Origin: Morinoia aosen
Taxonomy: Eukaryota; Arthropoda; Malacostraca; Amphipoda; Talitridae
Reading direction: 5' to 3'
DNA length: 64,000 nucleotides
Assembly: GCA_030386875.1 (NCBI GenBank)
Contig: CM059570.1
Coordinates: 30,929,422 to 30,993,421 of the forward strand
Of the stretch, positions 22,346-33,539 are shown piece after piece. The notes under the pieces are model-generated. The model saw only the letters and a list, made by a program, of their open reading frames with translations. It was not told where the DNA came from and did no database searches. Both the position numbers and the translations under genes were made by a program. The first letter of the stretch is position 1. Each line of letters begins with the position of its first letter.

Positions 22346-25300
22346 CTACAGCGCTCGCGCTCTCTGGTCGGCGAGCTGCTGCAAGATGCTGTTGCCAGAG
22401 GCGGTCTGGTGGTAATGTGGTAGAGGTGGCTTGTCCGGAATCAATCTCAAGAACATGTCCAATTTTTGTGTGAAGCTTTCAGCTGACCCCTCAAACTCAC
22501 GTAGCTCGGCTGGGAGACAGTTAAAGAGTCGTGGGCCCATCACGGAGAACGACCGTTCATGCCTTGTGCGAATGCTGGCCGCAGCTCTGTTGTTGAACTC
22601 CGGCACGACACATTGCCTCCCAAAACACACGCGCTGTTTGGTTTTCAGCTTCAAACCATCCTCTACAAAGTTGGGGACCAGCCCTCTCACAATCTTCCAG
22701 GTGTAGATAATAGTGTATGTCTCTCGCCTTCTTTGGAGGGAGTAAAGGGTGAGATGTTTCAATCGTTGCCAATAGTCCAGGTGCCTTACTTCCGAGATCC
22801 TCGCCGTGAAGGACCTCTGGACTCCCTCAAGCTTGACAATGTCAGCCCAGGCTCCCGGGTTCCAGAGCTGGCAGCAATACTCTGCCAGGGGAAGGACGAG
22901 TGCTTTGTAAAGCGTCAGCATGGGTACGGTCTCTCTTGTGCGGAATACTCTCCACACCCATCCCATCTGCCGCCTGCATCTGCTCACAATCAGGTCAATG
23001 TGCTCACGGAAGGCCCCAGTATCTTCAACGATGACGCCCAGGTCTCGAAAAGAGGGCTTTCTATGTCCAGTCCTCCCTCTGTTACGTAGGAGAAGGCATC
23101 TTTTGGGTGACTTCCATACCTTATTTGTTCAAATTTAGCTTCGTTGAACTGCATGTTATTTACCTGAGCCCACCGGTATATCCGCTCCAGGTCACTCTGC
23201 ATCCCTCTGCAGTCCTCCGTATCGGTTATCTCCACCATCAACCTCGTGTCGTCTACGAAGGAGGATGCACGGGAACATTGGAGGTTGGCGTCCACGTCCG
23301 ATATATGGACCAGAAACAGCAGTGGTCCGAGCACCGATCCCTGTGGCACGCCGCTCACTACCAAAGACTCCGACGAGAGGCATCCATCCACAGCTATCCT
23401 CTGCCTTCTGTCTGTCAGGACGTGAGCCAACCACGTCAGCAGCCGGCCTCCTATGTGCTGGGCCTTGAGCTTGCCAAGCAGTATGCCGTGGTCCACCTTA
23501 TCGAAGGCCTTTGCGAAATCGAGATAGACAACGTCCACTGCGCGGCCGTTTCCCAAAGCCTCGGTGATGGTTCTTTGATGTTCCAGCAATTGCGAGAGGC
23601 AGGACCTTCCCTTACGGAACCCATGCTGTGATCTATTCAGTCTGCCGGAATCCTCCAGAAACCTCACCATCTTCCTCACGATCATCTTCTCGAATACTTT
23701 GATGATGTGGGATGTCAATGTTACTGGTCTGTAGTTTTTAGGTAGGTGCTTTTCCCCACCCTTGAATATGGGTGTGACAATTCCCAACTTCAACTGATCC
23801 GGGATATCTCCGGTGTCCATCGAGAGTTTCCACATGATCCATAGGGGTGTCTAAAGTTGGTCCTGACATTTCTTAAGTAGAACAGCCGGTACTTGGTCTG
23901 GCCCCGGTGCAGATGTGGGCGACAGCTCGTCCATACATTCAGCCAGTTCCGCCTCAGTGAACGCCACACTGCTGAGGTGGTTGTTGTTTTGATACTGAAG
24001 GGGCTCTGACAGTAGGTCCTCCAGATTTGTGTAGGTTGGCGCGCTGAACACAGACTCATACTGCTCCGTAAGCACTTCACTTTTTTGGTTGGGATCGCCT
24101 ATGAGGTTGCCTTCCAAGCGGAACGGTCCTATTTGTGACTTGGTTCCAGCTTTAGCCCTTGCGAAGGCGTAGAAGTATTTAGAATTAGTCCTTATCGCAT
24201 CAACCGCCCTTACTTCCTCAGCTTCGGTCTCGGCGTCGTGAGATCTCATTAGTTGGTTCTCTAAATCCAAAGCTCTTTCCGTAATCTGCTGCCTCGCCGC
24301 CGGCCTGGATGCTCCCGTCAGCTGTTACAGTAGTCGCTTTCGCTTCTTCATCAAGATCCTGCGATCTCTGGGGACAAGTCTCTTCGACCTGCCTGGGTGC
24401 TCCCGTCAGCTGTTGCAGTAGTGGCTTTCGCTTCTTCATCAAGATCCAGCCATCTCTGGGGACAAGTCTCTTCGACCTTATCCTCCTCGCTGGTGTGTGT
24501 CTCTTGCAGATATCCGTGATTGTCTTCAACAACACTTCATATATTTCCTGTACGGTCAAACTGAGTGTTAAGAGGGCCCAGTCTACGGCCGCCAGTTCTC
24601 CACGTATGCTGTCCCAATCTGTCGCATCGCTCATAAAATTTAGCGATCCCAGTCCAACATTGCTTCGGTTGCCTCGTGGGCAAGAACCATCGCAACCTAT
24701 ATCCGCAGTTATTATCAGCAGCCTATGGTCCGATATGGCAGTGTCCTCTACCCGAATTTCCCTCGCCACTTCGTCATTATTCGTCAGGAAGGTCGAGGAG
24801 GTTATCTTGCCGAGTCGGGAGCACTACATATTGCTCCAGGGCGAATCTCTCCATAAACTCGGCAAGCTGAGTCGCCTGATCCCTCAACTCCCTCGAGCCC
24901 CCATAGAGATGGTTCGTCGATCAGCACATTGAAGGGAAATTGAAATCACCCGCCACTATGATGGTGGGCAATGGTGTTCCCAATTCCTCCAACTTCGTGG
25001 AAACATGCCTCATTACCGGTAGGAAATTTTCCAATTCGCAGGCAGGAGGGCGATACACGACCACAAGGGCTAGTCTCACCTGATCCAGCCACAGAACGAG
25101 GTGTTCAACCACACCATCCGAATCTGCAGACAAGACTACTGTTTGGGGGGCCAAGTCATTCCTAATGTATGCTGCAACACCTCCCTTTTTTCTGCCATGG
25201 CGTCTATCCGATCTATGGAGTGTGTAACCCTCCATTGCCACTTCCGCGTCAAGCACGTCTTCGTGGAGGTGAGTCTCCACCAGTACAACAAAGAGAGCAC

Positions 25301-25430
25301 CTTCTTCCATGGCTCTTTCCCGCAACATGCCCACTTTGTATTTCTTTTTGGATGTGCTCAGGCCCTCTATGTTGCAGCTTAGTATTGCAGTGTCGGAGCC
25401 AGTGCTCCCCACTTTGTTCGACAGGCGCAC
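22346..25430 (-). pseudogene. LINE ORF2: endonuclease and reverse transcriptase
   Basis: ATG at 25430. The AP-endonuclease part shows SCNIEGL, VETHL, VVYRPP and GDFNFPS (25370-24930), and SDHRLL at about 24720. The RT follows: GIVTPIFKGG and NYRPVTL (about 23760), QHGFRKGRSC, motif A YLDFAKAFDKVDH (about 23510), motif B GVPQGSVLGPLLF (about 23345), and motif C FVDD (about 23240). The C-terminal part has LYKALVLPLAEYCCQLWNPG and ends with MGPRLFNCLPAELRE near 22520. The product would nick the target and prime reverse transcription on it. The reading changes frame near 24930, near 24800, across an 88-bp duplication at 24303-24478, near 23845 and near 23050. It is therefore a pseudogene with all key catalytic motifs still visible. 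Confidence 0.85.
24303..24478. repeat. 88-bp tandem duplication inside LINE ORF2
   Basis: 24303-24390 and 24391-24478 are near identical (GCTCCCGTCAGCTGTT and TTTCGCTTCTTCATCAAGAT in both). Eighty-eight is not a multiple of three, so the duplication breaks the ORF2 frame. Confidence 0.92.
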
Positions 25431-26436
25431 GCTTGTCCCCTATGTGGCGTCGGTTTGTCTTCTCTGTCCATCAGGAGTAGTTTGAGGAGACTCTGGACCT
25501 GGACCTGGATATTCAGGACCTGGCGGCTCAGCTCTAAAAAAGCAGGGTTCTCTTCGCCCAGGGTTTCTCCACATCTACCCTCGTCATGTGTTGGGGTCCG
25601 GTTCGGCTGACGGTTTGGGGAGGAGTCCACTCTCTGCCTATCCACCTTTGCTGTACCCGTCACTCGCCGGCTGATCGTAGGTACGTCCAGGCGGACTGGT
25701 CCAGTGGTACTCAATCCCGTCTCCTCCTTGGCCACGGTGTCCTCCTTTGGTTTGAGACCTGATATGTGGTGGTATTTGCATTTATTCCGCTCACAGGGCA
25801 GCCCTCCCAACGCTTTTCGGCACAGCGCTGGGTGGTAGAAGTCGCACTGCTTGCCTTTGCTACAGCCGCCCTTTAGTTTTCCACCTAGTTTCAAAAATTT
25901 GCGGCATAACCTCGGGTGAGAGAATGGGCATTCCTCGCCCTTAGGTCCATATTTGCATATTTTTTTAAGATAATAGTTGCATACGGCCTTTTTTTCGGTG
26001 GTGAAGACTTTGTGTTATCCTCCCGGTTATCTTCATCCTCTAGGTCGCTAGCACCCTCTCGGCTGATTTCGTTTTTGGTCCCCGAGTCGGGAACCAGAAC
26101 ATCACCAGCCAGCAGACTAGGCTGTTCAGTTGTAGCCCCCACAGTCAGGCGGCCAGCCTGCTCCGCACGCGCTGCCAGGCCAACCTGCAATCTGTTTGCG
26201 GTCTCGTCAAACTTCTCCTTAGAGGTCTTAAGAACTGCCGGCGTCACGCAGGTCCGACAGACGAAGGAGGTCCTGGTGAGTTCCAGGCGCAGAAGGTGGT
26301 AAGTTGGAAGGCCCGAGCAGTCCAGGTGAGTTTAACCACCGCACTCGCCACACTTAAGACCCACGCCACTCACAGCGTCACCACATGCACAGGTCACTCC
26401 GTCCGGAACCAGCCGGCACACGACACTCACGGTCAT
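25379..26436 (-). pseudogene. LINE ORF1: PHD-like finger plus three CCCH fingers
   Basis: ATG at 26436-26434 starts MTVSVVCRLVPDGVTCACGD. The residues TCAC, KCGEC, THLDC and VCRTC supply the C4HC3 pattern of a PHD finger; a TAA stop (26334-26332) lies between KCGECGG and THLDC. A charged linker follows (DLEDEDNREDN, PPKKR). Next come CCCH fingers at about 25965-25775: ICKYGPKGEECPFSH, GCSKGKQCDFYH and PCERNKCKYHH. A run of seven A's (25966-25960) separates the frames of the linker and the fingers, so a one-base slip is likely. The C-terminal part contains a short hydrophobic QVLNIQVQVQSLLKLLL heptad-like segment, then ends at 25379. ORF1 proteins of this type bind RNA and assemble the RNP. 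It overlaps the ORF2 start by about 52 bp. Confidence 0.75.
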
Positions 26437-26480
26437 TATTGCACCGCTTAGTTATTGCACTGCTTAATTTTAGTTTATTG

Positions 26481-28849
26481 CACTGTTAATTTATTGCACC
26501 ACTTAACTTGATTAATTATTGCCAAATTTCATCCGTATTTTTTACCGACTTTACATTTACATTTAAACATGCAAAGCAACGTGCAGTTTAAGGTCCCAGC
26601 ACAAATTCGGGACCAACCTTTACGCATCGATAATTCTGAAACAATCAGTAAAACGTGGTAAAGGGAACAGTGAAAATTCCAAACACATTTCCATGTCTGA
26701 ACACATTGCCTGACACATGTAGTTGAAATAGTCCTGACGTAGTGAAAATATATAATGGCCGCCAATTTGTGGTTTTTACTGAAAAATTTTCAGTTAATTA
26801 TGAAAAATCAAATTAAAATTCCGTGGAAAATTAATAGCAAGTAAAAGAAATTTATGACAATAATTCTAAAATAGTCTAAATTATATTTTTAGGTTTGATA
26901 CGAAAAGTGCATTTTATTTGACAAAAGTTTAATCGGATGTTCTCCTGGCTCGAAAATAAAGGAATCGAAAGAAATTAACCAGTTCTTCCAAAAAATTCAC
27001 TCAGAAATATTTTTCACCATTGGTTTAATCTATGTAAAACTCCAAAGTAAAAAACGCTGTGTAATATTTAATAACATTTCGTTACGAAATAGTAACTATG
27101 TTCAATAACCGCGTAAATTTGAAATTGAATTTCAGTGTTAGAATGAGTGCACATTCCAGGCACCGAGTTTGTACATTACAGAAAAGAATAAGAAATATTT
27201 TTACTCATCTATCTACTCTTCAGGTGAACAAGATCAGCATCTGGTGGCGTCCACGATTGAACCTAAATATCGTAAAGGCAAAATATTGCTTTCTTTCCAT
27301 ATTTTTTGCCTGGTTTCCCTGGTTGAAAAAATAGATTTTCTAATTTAAAATTACTGGGAGAGATGAAAGTGAACGCGATTTCATAAGTTACTCAACTACA
27401 TATATAAAAAACTCGCTTTCCGTAATCAAGCACTCTCGGAGAACATAATTAACCGGTGAACATAATTAATAACATAATTAAACGAAATTAAATAACATTA
27501 AGGTAATTTCCTGCACCGTGCAGTTTAGCTGGCCGCCTTACAATGAAGAAGTCTTATAAAAGAGCACATTCCGCCGACGCAAGCGCTGCATCCTCGCTCT
27601 AGTGCATAAATCACGCTCGTGTAGTCCTGAAAAGTGACGGAATGCTTCCTAATTAGACTGGCCAGCCGTGAAGAAATAAACATGAACTCGAATATCGCGC
27701 TAGGTAATTAAGGGGCAATTACCAGCGAGTTGCAGCATCCTGGGCATCTACTGGGGTATTAATCTCCCCGCCTCAGCGTGCGCTCAAAACAGAGCTGCTT
27801 TATTGTTTTTTTATGAGCGTAGCTCTGAAGTTTATTTTTTCGTATTGGTGATGTACGCATCTGGTAATCCTACGCTGATCTCCGAACACTCAGTGATTTT
27901 TTTAAGGTTAAATTCCCCGTGAAAATCGACGCTGTTTGAATATTTTAGTGATAATAAAGCACTCTAGCTAGTATCTCCGGATCCAGGATGAGAGAGGAAG
28001 CAAGTGAGCAGGCCTTAAAATTTACATGAGCGCTTTTCCAATTTAAGCAAGTCTGTTCAGTATATGTATGTGATACGAAACCTTATTTAACCTAACACAG
28101 TAGTTGCGAATCGGCCATTTAAATTCTGCCGGCGACACTCTCTGTGCAGTGTTAGTCTCTCCCATAATCATTTAAGCTCTTCTAAGGCGACTCTATTAGG
28201 AGAATACGCTTCATTTTCAAGGGAATTCTATTATTGTGTGTTCATGGTAATTTTGATGCCTAACGCTTTGGAAACGAAATCTGGCTCTGAATCGTCGTAC
28301 AAATTTTTTTTTACTGGTTTTTGATACATTTTTTCGGGTGAATTTACTCCTTGCATTTTGAAAAAAAATCATATGTTATAATAAAAGAAATGAAAAACTT
28401 TTTCATCATTAGCATGTTCATTGCTACAAACATGAGATACGAATGAACTTAATATCTGGCAGTCAATAATTTTGGAACTGTGTTATAATAAGCGACTGAT
28501 CAGACGATGAAGAAATTGTGCAGTAAACTGTGAAAAATATCAACGCTTAATGTAATTATTTTTCTATCTTAGAACTTTAGAACTACGTTATGTAGTTAAT
28601 TGTATTATAAAAATATGTTAATCTAAAACTGAGAAAATGTAATTTTATAAACTGGCTAAAGTTTCTCTCTTAGACTTGTTTTTTATTGGTACTTTTATTG
28701 TTAGAGGTTTATCATGGAATTCATGGTAAATATAAAGCTTAGAAACGTTTTTTGGTCTGATTTTATCGCTTCGATTGTTTAATTTTCTACATTAATCTAA
28801 AATTAGCCTAGTAATTTGAAAGTATGTAAGTTTCAAGCTTATTTTTTTA
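26481..28849. other. Unique AT-rich sequence, no gene seen
   Basis: Open frames are under 80 codons and unrecognised. A less AT-rich patch at about 27520-27800 (TTAGCTGGCCGCC, TCCGCCGACGCAAGCGCTGC) with a TATAAAAGAGC string at 27555 could be a promoter-like segment, but no coding frame follows. Confidence 0.35.
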
Positions 28850-30490
28850 AAGGCCGAGTAATTATCGTAAGTATCAAGAGGTGTGAAATTACTGAATTTA
28901 GAACCAACGAAAAGAAAGCTATTTTGAGATCAAGTTATTGAGTAAAGAGAAACTATGAGCTTATTTCTATTTCTTGCCAAGTACTCATGGTAGGTTTCTT
29001 GAGCGTACTTTTGATGTCGAAAATCCAAATATTCCATAGGATTTAGTACATGAAACTCCTAAGAGAAAATGGGTGGTAATTTGGCATTTTCAGAAATTCT
29101 TGGTTCTTGAATGCATCACTTGTGTGGACGTTGTATTCCAGGCTGGAGGTAGATCCAATAAACTTCTTGCAATGAATATACAATTTTTATTTTTGTCTAT
29201 GTCTTGCCAAGCCTCATTGCCACACTGAACATACAAATATATCAGTGCATTGTAAAATTTATTTAGTACTTCGCTTGGTGCTTGACTTTGTGAAACATAC
29301 CGATGGATTTGGACAGATTTATGCGTATTTGACAGATATAATTTCTGAGAGTCAAAATTTAGTACCGTATTTTTCTCAGATATTTGCAGCTGTCATTCTC
29401 TTGAATTTATTCACCGCTAGTGCGTCAAAATGGTGGTGAATGAAGTTTTGTGATTGGAGACTTCTATAAATTATTGTCGGAGTTGGGATTTCTTGTGTTG
29501 TTTTTCTTGTATTGTTATCAATATGGGAAAGCCCACCGAAGATGCTGCTACCTATATAACGCGCTGTAATGTTAGGCAGTCAGGCATTCAGTGAGAGAGG
29601 CATTCCGAGCAGCCACCGCCGAGCTTGCGGTTTGACGATTTGACGTAGGGTTTGTAGGGTAGGGTTTGACGGTTTCAGGGGTTCCGTCGTTCCGATAGGT
29701 ATCAACTCAATATCGACTCAACTTTGAGGTCCGAGGGTTTCCAATCAAAATTGGCTCTAGAGATCGTGTATATGACTTTCACGTAGAAGGGGGAGGTTGC
29801 AGTGACACTCCGATCACGATGTCGGTTTATTGAAGTGATGTGCTGAGATATAATGTATACAATGAACGGTACCCGGGCGGGCAGAGCCCAGCACCGCTGT
29901 GCAGCGTACACACGCCGCAAGCTCGGCGGTGGCTGCTCGGAATGCCTCTCTCGCTGAATGCCTGACTGCCTAATAACATTACAGCGCGTTATATAGGTAG
30001 CAGTATCTTCGGTGGGCTTTCCCATAGTGATAACAATACAAGAATAACAACGCAAGAAATCTCAACTCCAACATTATCCCCGGTTGGAGTAAATATTGAT
30101 TTTGTTAGCAACAAGCACTAGCGAAACGTTGTTTTATCTCTGGTTTATTCGGTTTGCAATTTCCACGGTGTTTTAAAGGAGAATCTGGTCTGATGCATCG
30201 CAAATAATTTCCTCTCATCCACAAACGAGATAAATTTGAAGAGAGTTGTTGATTGCGCGATATCACTAATAAAAATAAATAGAAGAGGCCCAAGAACTGA
30301 TCCTTGAGGACTCTATGAATTATCTACTCCAGCTCTGATTTGGAATTGTCAATTACTACCTATTGTTACTGGTTTATAAGGTAGGATTAGATCCATTCGA
30401 AATATATAGACCATTTCTGCAGTAGCGATATAGCTTACACAAAGCATGCTGTGATCTACACAATCAAATACATTTTTAAATTGAAAGAAA
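28850..30490 (-). mobile_element. Second LINE remnant, interrupted by an LTR-derived insertion
   Basis: On the minus strand the RT core is visible at about 30490-30230: FDCVDHSML (motif A), SPQGSVLGPLLFIFISDI (motif B), and FKFISFVDE where family members have F.DD. Past the insertion at 29475-30073 it resumes and ends near 28870 with YLARNRNKLIVSLYS and FLFVGSKFSNFTPLD, the C-terminal signature. Many stops and frame changes mark it as old. It shares the tail wording of the remnant at 940-1435 and differs from the LINE at 22-26 kb. Confidence 0.75.
29475..30073 (-). mobile_element. LTR-derived fossil with inverted ends, inserted in a LINE
   Basis: A 599-bp segment flanked by TTAT on both sides (29471-29474 and 30074-30077). 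It starts TGTCGGAGTTG and ends CAACTCCAACA. The outer 155-160 bp on each side (29475-29631 and 29915-30073) are inverted copies, about 90 percent alike. Read on the minus strand, the right part looks like an LTR: TGT start, TATATAA near 29990, AATAAA near 29828. The left arm repeats only the first 155 bp in the opposite direction. The best reading is a rearranged LTR (perhaps Bel/Pao type by its TGTTGGAG start) or a long-TIR MITE. It is younger than the LINE it interrupts. Confidence 0.6.
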
Positions 30491-30666
30491 ATAGAGAGCA
30501 CCATAGGGTTCACTCATGGATTTTTGGACTGAACAGTAAAATTTCGATGTTAAATGACTTAAGTCTCTTATTTTTTGATCGAAAGTAAAATTACTTGTCG
30601 TGAAGACATTAATTACCCTCAAGATAAATATATTTTTGAACGAGTCAGAAGTTTGCTTTAATCGCA

Positions 30667-30862
30667 ACTTGACGAGGAATTTAAAAGCGAGTAAAATCCA
30701 AGGAACTTAATCTTATTTATTAGGAAAACGTTTCGGAGTCCAGCTCCATCATCAGTTCGTAGAATTACAAATCATTATGTCTGCAATAAAAGAACGAACA
30801 AAATGTTGGATACTGTGAATAAAGGAAATCACGAAAACAAAAATAAAATTAGAACATGTCTC
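30667..30862 (-). mobile_element. Penelope-like element: left inverted arm
   Basis: This 196-bp stretch is the reverse complement of 32757-32955 at roughly 75-80 percent (shared TTCCAAGGAACTTAATC-type string, AACGTTTCGGAGTCC, ACAAATCATTATGTCTGC). It contains a hammerhead-like core on the minus strand. Penelope-like elements are known for pseudo-LTRs in direct or inverted order and for hammerhead motifs in them. Confidence 0.7.
30731..30755 (-). ncRNA. Hammerhead-like ribozyme core, left copy
   Basis: Minus strand: CTGATGA, one T, GGAG, a five-base loop, CTCC, then GAAAC. The GGAG/CTCC pairing is perfect. The order CTGATGA - stem II - GAAA is the hammerhead core; stems I and III were not resolved. 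The extra T before stem II departs from the canonical core, so activity is uncertain. Confidence 0.45.
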
Positions 30863-31230
30863 TGATTTATTCCTACAGTTGTGTGCAGTGCACATCATCG
30901 TACGTCGGCATGACGTCACAAATTTTTTATTTCAGAATGACCGAACATCGGGGTCGAAGCTTACGCACAGGGAACCAATTAGCACACCCCTCACACTCCG
31001 CTGTACGTAATCACGCAGAAAAATGCAACATGCCTATATCCTCTGCAGACTTCAAAATTTTAGATTCGGCTTCAACTGCATGTGGCCTTAGAATTTTAGA
31101 GTCGCTACATATTTTTAAACGGAAACCGGCCCTCAAAAATACTGACAGTTCCTACCCATTTCAAATGGTAACAAGGTAGCAACCTGTGAGGAACTACCTC
31201 GACACATTTGACTCAACAGCCGTTTCGAAG
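30856..31230 (+). mobile_element. Penelope-like GIY-YIG endonuclease fossil
   Basis: The plus-strand frame reads YSYSCVQCTSSYVGMTS, then MTEHRGRSLRTG and AVRNHAEKCNM. This matches the GIY-YIG nuclease of Penelope-like retroelements: a degenerate GIY part, YVG, the R..EHRG segment, and the C..C and H...C residues of the linked zinc-binding motif. In the family this domain follows the reverse transcriptase and nicks target DNA. No reverse transcriptase is visible upstream, so only the 3' part of an element remains. Confidence 0.8.
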
Positions 31231-32756
31231 CTGTAAAGATTAATAAAGACAAGGACACAAAGTTTCCAAATTTAATTTTCAATCAGTCGCCTGAACGCCA
31301 AGGAAGATTCGTAACAGTTACAAGGCAACAAGTACTTAACCAAACACAATACGCCAAGTAGCCGATTTACAAAGTATTAATTTTTTAAAACCTAAAGGAC
31401 AATTCGCCCTCAAGTATCGCGTTTGTTTATTCCTTTATTTATTGATATATTTATTTATATATTATTCAGGGTAAAATACGCATGTAATTTTTAAGGTTCA
31501 AAGTTAGGGTGTCAGGTAATGCCAGTCTTCAGGCGCAGGAACGAGGAGTCTGGAGAGGCTCTCCGTTTCAGGGCTAACAGCGCCAGCTTACACGGACGTC
31601 ACGGGATATTGACCGAGCCTCAACGTGCGCGCTTGCTACAAGCACTTCAGGAAGACGAAAGTTAGCGCCAAACTGACGCTAACCGAAGGAAACAGGCACG
31701 GCGACCGCGGCACAACCAGGGCCAGAGCAGCTAAACCGTGACCAACGCCTCCAGTCCCCTCACAGCTGTGCATAAAGATGAAGAAATGTACCCAAGAAAA
31801 TAATTACATAAGAAAATATTATGAAACAGCGCTTATACAAAGAATTTAGAACGAATATAGTAGTTAACGGTCAACGTAATTACCTAGTTGCGGCTACTGC
31901 TGTCCAACAAGATGGCTTAATTGGCTATCAACGTTGTGAAGCACGAAGTGCGCAGTGCGACGAAGTGCCCGCTAGATACTGAAAAAATAGGTACCAGGTA
32001 AGACCAAAGTCAATCTTCTTGATAAAGGTAAACAGAGATATTAAGTTTCAATAATCGGCAAATATTAGACACACGACTACCAACCTGAAGAATTTATCCT
32101 CCAGTGCGCATAGCGACTGTTAGACGATGGCAGTAATGGCGATATAGAAGTCGCAGTAGAGTGTCAATAGTAATGAAGGCAGAAGCCCAATAGTAGTTAA
32201 AGATAATAGGTAATAGTTAAGTTAATAATAATAGTTAATAAAGACGGCGGTTCACTGCGACAGGGTAAGGTTGGCCCCCTTTTAGGGCAGCGAACACGCC
32301 TATTTAGAGGAAAGTTAATTGCGGTTCGTAACCCGCCTTAATCATGCAATTAATTAATGAAAAAGAACCTAAATTCAACGCTTTCACACACACAATTAAA
32401 CCATAAACTTATTGAACATGCAGGAAGAAGGGATGGAAGAGATAGGCTGGCGACCGTCACAACTCCACGTCACGAGCCGAGCGTACTCCCGGCGTGCCGA
32501 CGTAACAGAGGCCTTCGACCGAGACTCAGCCTGGCCTCTGGTTTACCTGACACACCTGACACACCCGACACACCTGATTTACCACCGACGACCTATCTTT
32601 ACCACCGACGACCTATACTTGATATGCGCTGCTGCTGCGCGACCTCACCTGCCACGCAGCACCAGCCGTTTACGTTTAATAGTACAGAAATCGAAGTACA
32701 CTCCGAGCGAATCAGTGGGGAATTTTCCCCACAAATCTTTTCTATTTTAATTTTTC
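31231..32756. other. Interior between the Penelope-like arms; unassigned
   Basis: About 1.5 kb with mixed composition. 31500-31760 and 32420-32720 are GC-richer than the surroundings, and 31800-32330 is AT-rich with AATAGTTAAGTTAATAATAA. Overlapping open frames of 139 and 112 codons at 32357-32776 include short CACACCTGACACACC direct repeats and match no family known to me. Confidence 0.35.
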
Positions 32757-32957
32757 CTGGGACATGTTTTGATTAAATTTTTGTTTTCGTGATTTCCTTT
32801 AATGACTGTTTCTAGCATTTGGTTTTGCCTTTTGTTGCAGACATAATGATTTGTACTTTTCAGAACTGATGATGGAACCGGACTCCGAAACGTTTTCTTG
32901 GTAAATATGATTAAGTTCCTTGGAATTTTCCTCGTTTTTAAATTCCTTGTCAAGAGT
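32757..32957 (+). mobile_element. Penelope-like element: right inverted arm
   Basis: Reverse-complement partner of 30667-30862. It carries the second hammerhead-like core, on the plus strand. Confidence 0.7.
32866..32891 (+). ncRNA. Hammerhead-like ribozyme core, right copy
   Basis: CTGATGA at 32866-32872, then TGGAACCGGACTCC and GAAAC. Stem II is weaker than in the left copy (GGA with TCC). Transcription in the GIY-YIG direction would give the sense core here but the antisense at the left arm. Confidence 0.4.
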
Positions 32958-33539
32958 ATATTTATGATGCACTATTTTTTCGAAAATCTTACGCAAGGAT
33001 CGACACTGTTAAAAACAGGTCTTTAGTTATTGATGCAATTTTTCCATCGCTTTCGAAGATTGGAGTAACTCTTTCAACTTTTAATGAACAAGAAAAGGTG
33101 CTAAAAAAGGATTTGTTCACAATGTGCGCAAGAAAATTTGCAACTAGTGCGCTACGTGTTTGAGAACTTCAATTGAACGTGTTGTTTTCTGATTTAATAT
33201 TTTGTGATGTTAATGCAGTTAGAAATTTTTAAAGCGGCGAATGGAGCAAAGTAGGAAAAAGAGGTTTGACGTCAGATAGCGTAAAGGGCCTCGTGAAATC
33301 ACTTTCTTTTTTTCAACAATTATTTGTTTGCATATTAATTAAGTTAAAAATTATTATTTCAGCGATATTTGAAGCAGCATGATAAAATACAGTTTAATGT
33401 ACTATAAATAGCTTCTATCGAGTTCTGGGGATTATTTTTTAGTCTGTTAACAGAATTTAGGAGATTTCTCTTCCCTCTCGTTATTTTTCAAACCTGTTAA
33501 CAGAATTTAGTAGATTTCTCGTCTTTCTACCTCATTCAT
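32958..33539. other. AT-rich sequence, nothing recognised
   Basis: Contains a short duplicated string CTGTTAACAGAATTTAG with AGATTTCTC at about 33445-33515. No gene seen. Confidence 0.4.

Larger units (their letters stand above)
22069..26480 (-). mobile_element. CR1/Jockey-superfamily LINE, nearly full length but broken
   Basis: Read on the minus strand, the order is a 5' leader (about 26480-26437), ORF1 with PHD-like and CCCH zinc fingers, ORF2 with AP-type endonuclease and reverse transcriptase, and a 3' region of about 280 bp. PHD-bearing ORF1 proteins are established for CR1-like non-LTR elements, and the RT block wording fits the same superfamily. At least five frame breaks and one internal stop separate the pieces, so it is not autonomous now. 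The exact ends are estimates, since no target duplication or 3' tail repeat was clear. The 3' edge lies directly against dispersed-repeat copy A. Confidence 0.85.

Noticed and set aside
22559-23138. Plus-strand frames of up to 176 codons across the LINE
   Set aside because: They are antisense shadows of the reverse transcriptase and show none of its motifs.
31500-32340. Second LTR-like unit within the Penelope-like interior
   Set aside because: A TGTCAGG start at about 31509 was considered, but no matching end, duplication or TATA/poly(A) pair was found.
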